Source: SLQH01 sp964612995 (lineage in GTDB: Bacteria; Planctomycetota; UBA11346). Taken from it: DNA of 22,759 nt. The stretch is from positions 1 to 22,759 of the forward strand of contig CAZTGE010000063.1 in NCBI GenBank assembly GCA_964612995.1, read 5' to 3'. Both the position numbers and the translations under genes were made by a program. Under the pieces are notes generated by a model. That model was not told the origin of the DNA. It worked only from the letters and a program-made list of their open reading frames with translations, and did no database searches. Positions 1 to 6,352 of the stretch are shown piece after piece; the first letter of the stretch is position 1, and each line of letters begins with the position of its first letter.

Positions 1-165
1 GGGCTCCTGTTTGCAGAGGGGGCGCTGCCCCCTCGCGGCTTCGCCGCACACCCCCACGCTCCTCTGTCGTCGCTCGCCAGCTGCGCTGGCGTTTCCGGCG
101 GGCCTGCGGCCCATTTTCGCCGGAAAGCGTTCCTCTGTCGGCCGGTCGCCCAGCCAGGCCTGGTT
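1..165 (+). repeat. Hairpin-string repeat element, tandem unit 1
   Basis: First of two directly adjacent 165-bp units. The unit is a run of consecutive hairpins. Positions 16-34 form an 8-bp stem with a GCT loop. Positions 35-47 form a GCGGC/GCCGC stem with a TTC loop. Positions 75-91 form a CGCCAGC/GCTGGCG stem with a TGC loop. Positions 92-126 form a nested hairpin with a 9-bp outer stem (92-100 with 118-126) and a GGCC/GGCC inner stem. The end of the unit contains the near-palindrome around CCAGGCCTGG (about 149-169). It does not look coding. No function is known to me; the architecture resembles REP/BIME-type intergenic repeats. Confidence 0.9.
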
Positions 166-330
166 GGGCTCCTGTTTGCAGAGGGGGCGCTGCCCCCTCG
201 CGGCTTCGCCGCACACCCCCACGCTCCTCTGTCGTCGCTCGCCAGCTGCGCTGGCGTTTTCTGCGGCGCTACGCGCCATTTTCGCAGAAAACCGCTCCTC
301 TGTCGGCCGGTCGCCCAGCCAGGCCTGGTT
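166..330 (+). repeat. Hairpin-string repeat element, tandem unit 2
   Basis: Second unit, offset by exactly 165 bp and identical to unit 1 apart from the nested variable hairpin. Here the outer stem is TTTTCTGCG (257-265) paired with CGCAGAAAA (283-291), and the inner stem is GGCGC/GCGCC around TAC (265-277). In unit 1 the same positions read TTTCCGGCG/CGCCGGAAA with GGCC/GGCC, so both arms changed together. The first seven bases of a third unit (331-337) follow before the similarity stops. Together the two units fill most of the gene-free stretch 1-380 downstream of the minus-strand YyaL-like gene. Confidence 0.9.
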
Positions 331-380
331 GGGCTCCGGACGCTGCGCATGGGCGGTCTTGGACGATGATGGCCCCCTGC

Positions 381-2477
381 TCAGTGTGCCTGCGTCAGCA
401 ATTCGCGCAGGTGCTCCGGATCCCCGGTCGGTGCGAGGCAGGTGTGCCCACGGCAGAGTCGTGCCTCGGGATCGCCCGCGGGATCGAGTCCGTCTCGTTC
501 CGGATGGCCGGCGCGGAGGCGTTCGGCGGTGCCGGGATGGAACGGGACGATCTCCGGCCGCTCCGGCGGTGGGGCCCAGGCGGTCTTGAGCAGGGCGCGG
601 GTGCGTGGGTCGCGCGGCGAGCCGACGATCACCACCTCGCCCGGATCGCTCAGTGTCCGCGCCAGCGCACGGGCGAACGCCGGCAATGCGCGCGGTGACG
701 CGGCGAGCTCGGCGCCGTGGCTCTGCAGCACCTGCCGCGCCCGCTCGCCCAGCATCGGGTCGCCGGTGATGCGGTGCAGGCGTATCAGGGTGTCGACGGC
801 GATCGATGCGGCCGCGGGCTCGGCGCCGTCGTGGCGTTCGCGGATGCGCCACAGCACATCGCTCGCCTCGTGGTCGCTTTCGAACCAGCCACCGGTGGTG
901 GGATCGGTGCAGGCGGTATCGAGCCCGCGCAGCAGGGCCAGGGCGGTCTCGAGGTCCGCCGGGTTGCCGGTGGCCACGAACAGGTCGAGACGGGCGCGGG
1001 CCAGGGCGGCGTAGTCGCTGGCCACGCCGCGAGCGGTGGTGCGCCCGTCGGACCAGGACCGCCACAGGCGTTCGCCGTCGCGCAGCTGGGTGTCGATGAA
1101 GGCCGCGGCGCGCCGGGCATCGGCGAGCCAGCCCTCTTCGTCGAGCAGCATGGCGGCGTCGACCAGGCCGGAGATCATCAGCCCGTTCCAGGCGGTGATG
1201 ATCTTCTCGTCGCGATGGGGCGGCGGTCGCTCTCGTCGGGCCTGCTCGCAGCGCGCCTCGGCGATTCCCAGACGGGCCAGAACCACCGCCGGATCGAGGC
1301 CGAGTTCCGCCGCCACCGCCGCCGGCTCGCGGGCGTGATGGAGGACGTTGAGCCCGCGCAGCTCGCCATGTGGATCCTGGGCCGGGGCGATGTTGCCGTC
1401 CGCTTCGACGCCGTAGCGCAGGCAGAAGGCGGTGGTGTCATCGCCGAGCAGTTGCTGGAGTTCGGCCTGCGACCAGAGGTAGTACGCGCCTTCGCGGTGC
1501 GCGCCGCTGGCGGTGGGTGCATCGGCATCTTCGGCGGCGAAAAAGGCGCCATCCGCGTGGCGTAGCCGCGTGCGTACGTAGGTGACGGTGGCGCGGATCG
1601 CTTCATCCCACAGCGGGTCGGGACGCAAGCGATGGGCGGCGCACAGGGCACTGAGCAATTGCCCCTGATCGTAGAGCATCTTCTCGAAGTGCGGCAGCTG
1701 CCAGCAGGCGTCGACGCTGTAACGGTGGAAGCCGCCGCCGAGATGATCGTGGATCCCGCCGTGGACGATGGCGGCGAGGGTCGCGCAGGCCATCTCTGCC
1801 GCACGACAGGCGCGATCGCTCCCGGCGATCGCGAACAGGAACTCCAGTTCGCTCGGACGGGGAAATTTCGGTGCGCCGCCGAAACCGCCGTGCGCCGCGT
1901 CGTAGTCAGCGGCGAGCGCGTCCTCGGCGGCCGTGAGCAGCGATCGCTCCGGTGGTGAGGGATCGGCGGCGGCCGGCGCGGCGAGGCTCTCGGCGATGCG
2001 TTGGCTCAGGGCCGTGGCCTGGTGGCACAGGCCGTCGCGGTCCTCGCGCCAGGCGCGCGCGACGTCCTCCAGGGCGGCGGCGAGCCGGTTGCGTGGCAGG
2101 TAGGTCGCGCCGACCAGCGGTTCGCGGTCGGGCGTCAACCACAGGGTCAATGGCCAACCGCCGGAGCCGGTGGTCGCCTGGACGAAGGTCATGTAGACCT
2201 GATCGACGTCAGGGCGCTGTTCGCGGTCGACCTTGATCGCGACGAAATGCGCGTTGAGCAGTTCGGCGATGCCCGCGTCGGCGAAGCTCTCGGCGGCCAT
2301 GACATGGCACCAATGGCAGGTGGAATACCCGATGGAGAGGAAGACCGGCTTGTCCTGCTCGCGGGCGCGGGCGAACGCCGCCTCGCCCCATTCCTCCCAC
2401 GCCACCGGGTTGTCGGCGTGCTGCCGCAGGTAGGGGCTGGTGCTGTGGACCAGGGCGTTGCCGGGTGGATGGGTCAT
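381..2477 (-). CDS. YyaL/DUF255 thioredoxin-fold protein (SPATA20-like)
   Basis: 698 residues, close to the usual length of this family. The N-terminal thioredoxin-like DUF255 domain (about residues 1-170) has the family signature: a conserved SPYLRQHADNPVAW block (14-27), a CHWC redox-type motif (54-57) followed by HVM..ESF, KVDREQRPDVD (82-92) and GGWPLTLWLTPD (106-117). The remainder is a long alpha/alpha six-hairpin-like region of the kind found in glycosidases (for example WQLPHFEKMLYDQ and ITAWNGLMISGL segments). The ATG at 2477 is chosen because an AGGAGG lies six bases upstream; a longer open frame to 2549 lacks this and the family similarity. It is the last gene of the minus-strand series, with 107 bp to the preceding gene. 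The family is conserved but its biochemical role is poorly defined; a cytoplasmic location is inferred from the absence of a signal peptide. Confidence 0.93.
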   Translation of the reverse strand: MTHPPGNALVHSTSPYLRQHADNPVAWEEWGEAAFARAREQDKPVFLSIGYSTCHWCHVMAAESFADAGIAELLNAHFVAIKVDREQRPDVDQVYMTFVQATTGSGGWPLTLWLTPDREPLVGATYLPRNRLAAALEDVARAWREDRDGLCHQATALSQRIAESLAAPAAADPSPPERSLLTAAEDALAADYDAAHGGFGGAPKFPRPSELEFLFAIAGSDRACRAAEMACATLAAIVHGGIHDHLGGGFHRYSVDACWQLPHFEKMLYDQGQLLSALCAAHRLRPDPLWDEAIRATVTYVRTRLRHADGAFFAAEDADAPTASGAHREGAYYLWSQAELQQLLGDDTTAFCLRYGVEADGNIAPAQDPHGELRGLNVLHHAREPAAVAAELGLDPAVVLARLGIAEARCEQARRERPPPHRDEKIITAWNGLMISGLVDAAMLLDEEGWLADARRAAAFIDTQLRDGERLWRSWSDGRTTARGVASDYAALARARLDLFVATGNPADLETALALLRGLDTACTDPTTGGWFESDHEASDVLWRIRERHDGAEPAAASIAVDTLIRLHRITGDPMLGERARQVLQSHGAELAASPRALPAFARALARTLSDPGEVVIVGSPRDPRTRALLKTAWAPPPERPEIVPFHPGTAERLRAGHPERDGLDPAGDPEARLCRGHTCLAPTGDPEHLRELLTQAH

Positions 2478-2584
2478 GATCGCCTCCTGGCAGACGCGGA
2501 AAGTCGCGCCGCAGGCCGAGGCTAGCAGGTCGGCGGGAGGCGTTCGCACCTGTTTCGCCGCGCCCCGTTCCTGCGCTCGTCAGC

Positions 2585-3463
2585 TCAGCCCCGTTCGAGC
2601 CAGTCCGGCAGCGCGATGCGTTCGGACAGCGCCCAGGCGGTGGCGTAGAGCCGCGCGGTGAAGATGAGCGCGGCCGCGGCGCGTTCGCTGGCGAACGCGC
2701 GTACCGCCGGGTCCTCGATGCGGTGGCCGGGTTCGGCCGGCGGTAGCCGGTCGGCGAGGGCGTAGACCCGATCGACCAGGGCGTGGCTGGCCATGAGCGT
2801 GCAGCGCACGCCGGCAGCGAGGTCGGGGAAGGGCTCGTGCGCGTCGGCCAGTTCTGCGGCGTGTGGCAGCGCGACGCGCACCAGCAGCGCGTCGACCTGG
2901 GCATGGATCCCGCTGCGTGGCGAGGATCCGTCGGCGGCACGGCGCCCGTCGTAATGGATCGTGGTATGCAGCGGCTGGCACAGATCCTGGGCGTAGTGCG
3001 CCAGCAGACCGGCGTAGACCAGGGCCTTGTGCCGTATGTGCCGGTCGCGGGGCCAGCGACGGTGCTCGGCGAAGGCCACCGCCAGGCGTTGGGTCCATTC
3101 CATCACCGCGTAGGGCACCTGGCCGACATCGTGCGGCAGGTGGCCGCGCCGACGGCAGAGCGCGTGGAATGCGGGACGGGTGTCCGGTAGTTCGGCGCCC
3201 TCCAGCAGCTCGAGGTCGCAGAAATGCTCAGCGCGTTCGCTCGCGCGCAGCTGGGGGCATTGCTCGCGGCGCCAGATGTCCGGGTCCATGGCGCAATGTG
3301 CCGCCTGATCGATGCCGCTGCGGAAGAACGCGGGCAGGTCCTCGCCGAGCAGTCCGCCGACCGCCACGGTGCTCCTGCGATGGCCCGCGGGCCACCAGGC
3401 GGCGATGCCGACGCTGCCCGAGAGGACCAGCAACACGAGGATAGAGACGGCGAGCGGACGCAT
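2585..3463 (-). CDS. Secreted S1/P1-nuclease / zinc phospholipase C family hydrolase
   Basis: 292 residues. A hydrophobic signal peptide (about 1-22) is followed directly by Trp23. In S1/P1 nucleases and phospholipase C the mature N-terminal Trp is itself a zinc ligand. The other expected ligands fall at the P1-nuclease spacing: His28 (five after the Trp), an Asp around 60-62, His80, then His156, Asp160 and His166 in the HYAQDLCQPLH block, then His187 and Asp191. A complete trinuclear zinc site is therefore likely, so the product should be an exported phosphodiesterase acting on single-stranded nucleic acids, nucleotides or phospholipids; which substrate cannot be told from sequence. The start at 3463 is chosen because the signal peptide begins there and a GGGAG lies just upstream. 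A perfect palindrome sits 76 bp upstream of the start. Confidence 0.85.
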   Translation of the reverse strand: MRPLAVSILVLLVLSGSVGIAAWWPAGHRRSTVAVGGLLGEDLPAFFRSGIDQAAHCAMDPDIWRREQCPQLRASERAEHFCDLELLEGAELPDTRPAFHALCRRRGHLPHDVGQVPYAVMEWTQRLAVAFAEHRRWPRDRHIRHKALVYAGLLAHYAQDLCQPLHTTIHYDGRRAADGSSPRSGIHAQVDALLVRVALPHAAELADAHEPFPDLAAGVRCTLMASHALVDRVYALADRLPPAEPGHRIEDPAVRAFASERAAAALIFTARLYATAWALSERIALPDWLERG

Positions 3464-3538
3464 GGCGGACTCCCGGGGGTGGAAGCCGATTCTGCTGCGG
3501 CGCGTTGGTCGGACCAGGGCCGAGACCGCGCCGCCCAC

Positions 3539-3564
3539 GCTTGCATCTGCAGGCAGATGCAAGC
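3539..3564. promoter_or_regulatory. Perfect 11-bp inverted repeat upstream of the P1-nuclease-like gene
   Basis: GCTTGCATCTG (3539-3549) is mirrored exactly by CAGATGCAAGC (3554-3564) with a four-base CAGG spacer. It is less GC-rich than its surroundings and lies 76 bp upstream of the start codon at 3463, in the only intergenic gap ahead of that gene. It could be an operator for a dimeric regulator or an RNA hairpin in the leader; the sequence alone does not decide this. Confidence 0.5.
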
Positions 3565-3587
3565 GGACCACGACCAAGCCAGGGGGG

Positions 3588-3636
3588 AGGTCCTCACAGA
3601 GTGAGGACCGTAGGGGCGAAGCCCCTGAGGAGTTAC
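3588..3636 (-). repeat. 49-nt double-hairpin element, copy 1
   Basis: Contains a perfect 9-bp stem (GGTCCTCAC/GTGAGGACC, loop AGA) next to a 6-bp stem (AGGGGC/GCCCCT, loop GAA). A copy with three differences in 49 bases occurs at 22705-22753. Read on the minus strand it begins with GTAACT about 13 nt after the stop codon of the small gene at 3650-3844. The second copy has the same orientation relative to the stop of the sigma/HEAT gene. No T-tract follows, so it is not a textbook intrinsic terminator; it may be a 3'-end hairpin or a REP-like repeat. Confidence 0.8.
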
Positions 3637-3649
3637 GCTGGCGCACCGT

Positions 3650-3844
3650 TCAGGCGCTGGCCGTGCGCGTGATCAACAGGCGTCGCCGGCGGCGTCTGGC
3701 GCGCGCGGATTCGACCACCGTCTCCCCCCGCCCGTCTCCGGCCCGCAGCCACCAGCGCCACGTGCTCGGCGGCGCCGGGGCGAGGGCGCACAAGGCGGCC
3801 GCCGTGCGGTCGGTGAGCAGCCTGCGCCGCGCTCGCCTGGCCAT
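3650..3844 (-). CDS. Small Arg-rich hypothetical protein
   Basis: 64 residues, not recognised. The case for a real gene is a strong Shine-Dalgarno (GAGGAGGT, eight bases before the ATG at 3844) and a conserved 3' hairpin element just past its stop. A GTG two codons upstream is a less well spaced alternative start. The protein has two basic arms with similar sequence, an N-terminal ARRRLLTDRTAA and a C-terminal RRRLLITRTASA, flanking a Pro/Trp-containing centre (PPSTWRWWLR). The composition suggests nucleic-acid or membrane-surface binding, but that is only an inference. There are 99 bp to the upstream host-attachment gene on the same strand. In GC-rich DNA Arg-rich frames arise by chance, so doubt remains. 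Confidence 0.5.
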   Translation of the reverse strand: MARRARRRLLTDRTAAALCALAPAPPSTWRWWLRAGDGRGETVVESARARRRRRRLLITRTASA

Positions 3845-3943
3845 GATCACGACCTCCTCACTTCATCGACGGTCGAACGGGCTCAGGGTTCAGCCCTGTA
3901 TTGCCGCCGGAGCGTGCAAGGTCTCATACACTCGAAGGTCGGC

Positions 3944-4408
3944 TCAGCGTTCGAGATGGGCGACGGCATCGTGAAGCCAGCCCTGCAGACGTTCGCGGCT
4001 GCGATCGGCCGGCTCGTTGCCGATGTCTTTGGGGATCCGTGTCGTCACCAGCGCGGCCGTCGGCCGGTCGAGCGCATCGCCGAGCAGACCGAGAAAGCCG
4101 GGCTCGGCGACCAGCACCAGGCTGTCGACCGGTGCGGCGCTGCGTCGTTGGCGCAACTGGTCGGCCAGCTGCCGGGCCCAGGCGCGGTCCTCATGGCTGC
4201 TGGGGCGCTGCTCCTGGGCCATCGCCCGCTGGCCCTGGCCGTAGCGGTCGAAGCTCTGGTGCGGCCGATCGGTTTCCAGGTCGGCGTCTTTGGCCCGCCC
4301 GGCCGGGTGCTGCTGCTCGTCGAGCAGCGTGAGGCCTTCGCCCTTGGGATCGTAGCTGTACAGGAACGCGGTGCAGCGGTTGGCAGCCAGAACGAGTGTC
4401 GGTGACAT
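3944..4408 (-). CDS. Host attachment family protein (PF10116-like)
   Basis: 154 residues, typical family length. Recognised from a beta-strand opening (TLVLAANRCTAFLY), the diagnostic HPAGRAKDADLETDRPHQSF block (34-53), a central HEDRAWARQLADQL helix and LVLVAEPGFLGLLGDAL (97-113), with a conserved C-terminal region about IPKDIGN. The family is named for proteins reported as needed for attachment to host cells, but its fold is related to archaeo-eukaryotic release-factor-like domains and members are widespread in free-living bacteria, so the name should not be read as function. No signal peptide is present. The ATG at 4408 is chosen for a very strong GGAGGAGG about six bases upstream. The leader directly ahead of that site can form two mutually exclusive stems. 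Confidence 0.9.
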   Translation of the reverse strand: MSPTLVLAANRCTAFLYSYDPKGEGLTLLDEQQHPAGRAKDADLETDRPHQSFDRYGQGQRAMAQEQRPSSHEDRAWARQLADQLRQRRSAAPVDSLVLVAEPGFLGLLGDALDRPTAALVTTRIPKDIGNEPADRSRERLQGWLHDAVAHLER

Positions 4409-4421
4409 GGGAACCTCCTCC

Positions 4422-4478
4422 AAGGTGGGCCTCCGCCCACAACCCAAGGGTTGCGAGCATGGGGCTCCGGCCCACCTT
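4422..4478 (-). promoter_or_regulatory. Leader with alternative stems ahead of the host-attachment gene
   Basis: AAGGTGGGCC (4422-4431) pairs perfectly with GGCCCACCTT (4469-4478). The same bases 4425-4430 can instead pair with GCCCAC at 4435-4440. A third hairpin, CAACCC/GGGTTG (4440-4453), can form inside the long-range loop. On the minus-strand transcript the structures end directly next to the GGAGGAGG ribosome-binding site. Regulation by alternative folding is inferred, not shown. Confidence 0.4.
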
Positions 4479-4512
4479 TCTGCTTGTGGGGATTTCCCCC
4501 CCTAGGACCCAG

Positions 4513-4566
4513 TCATTCGGCCGCCAACACCGCGTTTTCCCATGGCGGTTGTTGGCGGCCGGATGA
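4513..4566. promoter_or_regulatory. Long near-perfect inverted repeat in the divergent gap
   Basis: The arm 4513-4533 (centre CGGCCGCCAACA) and the arm 4544-4566 (centre TGTTGGCGGCCG) are reverse complements over about 21 bp with one T/C difference and one extra base, separated by about 10 bases. It lies between the divergent host-attachment gene (starts 4408) and the PK-like gene (starts 4758), so it could be a shared operator, a hairpin or a mobile-repeat remnant. Apart from this and the leader stems, I see no gene in 4409-4757. Confidence 0.6.
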
Positions 4567-4757
4567 CCAATGCGCATGCGAACGCTGCGCTGGCGGATGA
4601 TGCGCTGCGATGGTAGGGGAGTCGGTCCTGGCTTCACAACGGTGAGAGCGGCGGAGCGATCGGTCCGGCTCAGTTTGGTTACCGGCGTCGTTCCCCGGTC
4701 TAGGGTGGTCGAGGCTGGTGCGGTTGTGCGTGGGTCCGGCCGGGTGGGGAGTGCAAC

Positions 4758-6317
4758 ATGGCCGAAGGCGGAAAACCACGATCGCCGCCGGACCCCGTCG
4801 CCACGGCGATGGCCGCGGTCTTCGATGATCTGGTCTCGCTCCACCGGGAGATGGTCGAGGCGGGGCAGCGGAAGCAGTCCTGCCTGGAACGGATCCACCC
4901 GGACCATCGTACCGGGGCCCGCAATCTCCTGCATTATCTGGAGATGCGACGGCAGGACCTGCGGCGGCTCCAGACCCGCCTCGCCGAGCTGGGCTTGAGC
5001 TCGCTCGGTCGGGCCGAGGTGCACGCGCTCGACAACGTCGAGGCGGTGCTCGAGCTGGTGCGCCATCGTCTCGCACGGCCCTGGCCCGAGCGTGGTCCCG
5101 ACGCGCGTCAGGCGGAGAACGATCGTGCCGACGGTTATGCCCGGCTCGCCGCGCATGCCGGAGCCATGTTCGGCCCGGTGCCCGATCGGCGCGATGTGCG
5201 GATCATGGTCACCATGCCGCGTGCGGCAGCCGACGACCCGGAGCTGATCGGTCGGCTGATGGCTGCTGGGATGGATCTGATCCGCATCAACACCGGACAC
5301 GACGAGCCGGCCGTGTGGGAACGGATGCTCGCCAACCGCCGCCGGGCGATGGCGGAGCGTTCCTGCACGTGTCGGGTGCTGATCGATCTGGCTGGGCCCA
5401 AGGTCCGCACCACCCGCTTCCACGGACCGGTCGCCGACGAGCGGGGGGTCCGGGTCCGGCCCGATGACACCGTGGTGCTGGTCGACGATGCGCGCAGCCG
5501 GATACCGGTGCGCGCGGACGCCGTCCACGTCGGCTGCAGCCATCCAACGATCTTCAGCCAGGTCTCCACTGGCGATCAGGTCGTCTTCGACGACGGCCGT
5601 TTCGCCACCGAGGTCGCAGCGGTGGGCGATGACCATCTGGTGCTCACGGTCACGCGGGCGCGGGCGCGAAAGGGCGAGAGACTCAAGCTGGGCAAGGGGC
5701 TCAACGTGGTCGGAGTGCACCTGGGCCTGCCCGCGCTCAGCGAGGCGGACCATGCGCATCTCGATTTCGTCGCCGAGCGGGCCGACATCGCCGGGTTGTC
5801 CTTCGTTCAGACCGCCGGCGACGTGCGCGCGCTAGACGCCCAACTCGACCGTCGTGGGGCGGACGACGTCGGCATCCTGCTCAAGATCGAGACGCCGGGG
5901 AGCTTCCACAATCTGCCCGAGCTGTTGCTCACCGCGATGCGTCGGCCGCTGGCCGGGGTGATGGTGGCGCGCGGCGATCTGGCCGTCGAGGTCGGTTTCG
6001 AACGCCTGGCCGAGGTCCAGGAGGAGATCCTCTGGCTCTGCGAAGCGGCCCATCTGCCCGTGGTCTGGGCGACCGAAGTGCTCGAGAACAAAGCGAAGAA
6101 GGGCGTGGCCAGCCGGGGCGAGATCACCGATGCGGCGCGAGCCCAGACCGCCGAATGCGTCATGCTCAACAAGGGCCCGCAGATCGTCGACGCGGTCATC
6201 TCGCTCGATGACATCCTCACGCGGATGCACGATCACCTGCACAAGAAGACCCCGCGCCTGCGTCGGCTGTCGAGCTGGGACGATCGCCCTCGGCTCGCGG
6301 AGCTCGACGCCGATTGA
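4758..6317 (+). CDS. Pyruvate-kinase-like protein with N-terminal extension, no C-terminal domain
   Basis: 519 residues. The first 140 or so form a helical extension (RNLLHYLEMRRQDLRRLQ, LAELGLSSLGRAEVHALDN) of a kind seen in a non-canonical pyruvate-kinase group. The PK barrel and B domain follow: RINTGHDE (176-183), DLAGPKVRT (210-218), the active-site KIE (376-378) and MVARGDLAVE (402-411) holding the metal-binding acidic residue. The canonical TRAE and MLSGETA stretches are replaced by SRGEITDAA (452-460) and MLNKGP (469-474), and the protein ends about 45 residues later, so the allosteric C-terminal domain of glycolytic PK is missing. Catalysis of PEP to pyruvate is possible but unproven. 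A GGGGAG before the ATG at 4758 supports the start. It is the first gene of the plus-strand operon. Confidence 0.85.
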   Translation: MAEGGKPRSPPDPVATAMAAVFDDLVSLHREMVEAGQRKQSCLERIHPDHRTGARNLLHYLEMRRQDLRRLQTRLAELGLSSLGRAEVHALDNVEAVLELVRHRLARPWPERGPDARQAENDRADGYARLAAHAGAMFGPVPDRRDVRIMVTMPRAAADDPELIGRLMAAGMDLIRINTGHDEPAVWERMLANRRRAMAERSCTCRVLIDLAGPKVRTTRFHGPVADERGVRVRPDDTVVLVDDARSRIPVRADAVHVGCSHPTIFSQVSTGDQVVFDDGRFATEVAAVGDDHLVLTVTRARARKGERLKLGKGLNVVGVHLGLPALSEADHAHLDFVAERADIAGLSFVQTAGDVRALDAQLDRRGADDVGILLKIETPGSFHNLPELLLTAMRRPLAGVMVARGDLAVEVGFERLAEVQEEILWLCEAAHLPVVWATEVLENKAKKGVASRGEITDAARAQTAECVMLNKGPQIVDAVISLDDILTRMHDHLHKKTPRLRRLSSWDDRPRLAELDAD

Positions 6318-6352
6318 AGCGGTCACAGCGCGGGCGACGATCGCGTTTCCCG

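Noticed and set aside
1..337. Possible CRISPR array
   Set aside because: Only two units are present, they are 165 bp long and directly abutting, and there are no unique spacers or cas genes.
11..589. Open reading frame with two near-identical 55-residue repeats
   Set aside because: It follows the 165-bp repeat units, whose length is a multiple of three. Differences between units preserve base pairing rather than protein sequence, and there is no plausible start context.
4675..4704. Possible -35/-10 pair (TTGGTT and TCTAGG) ahead of the PK-like gene
   Set aside because: Both hexamers are poor matches, so the pair is not distinguishable from chance.
4191..5759. 522-codon minus-strand open frame across the divergent gap and the PK-like gene
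   Set aside because: It runs antisense to conserved PK motifs and in another frame through the host-attachment gene, with no recognisable domain.
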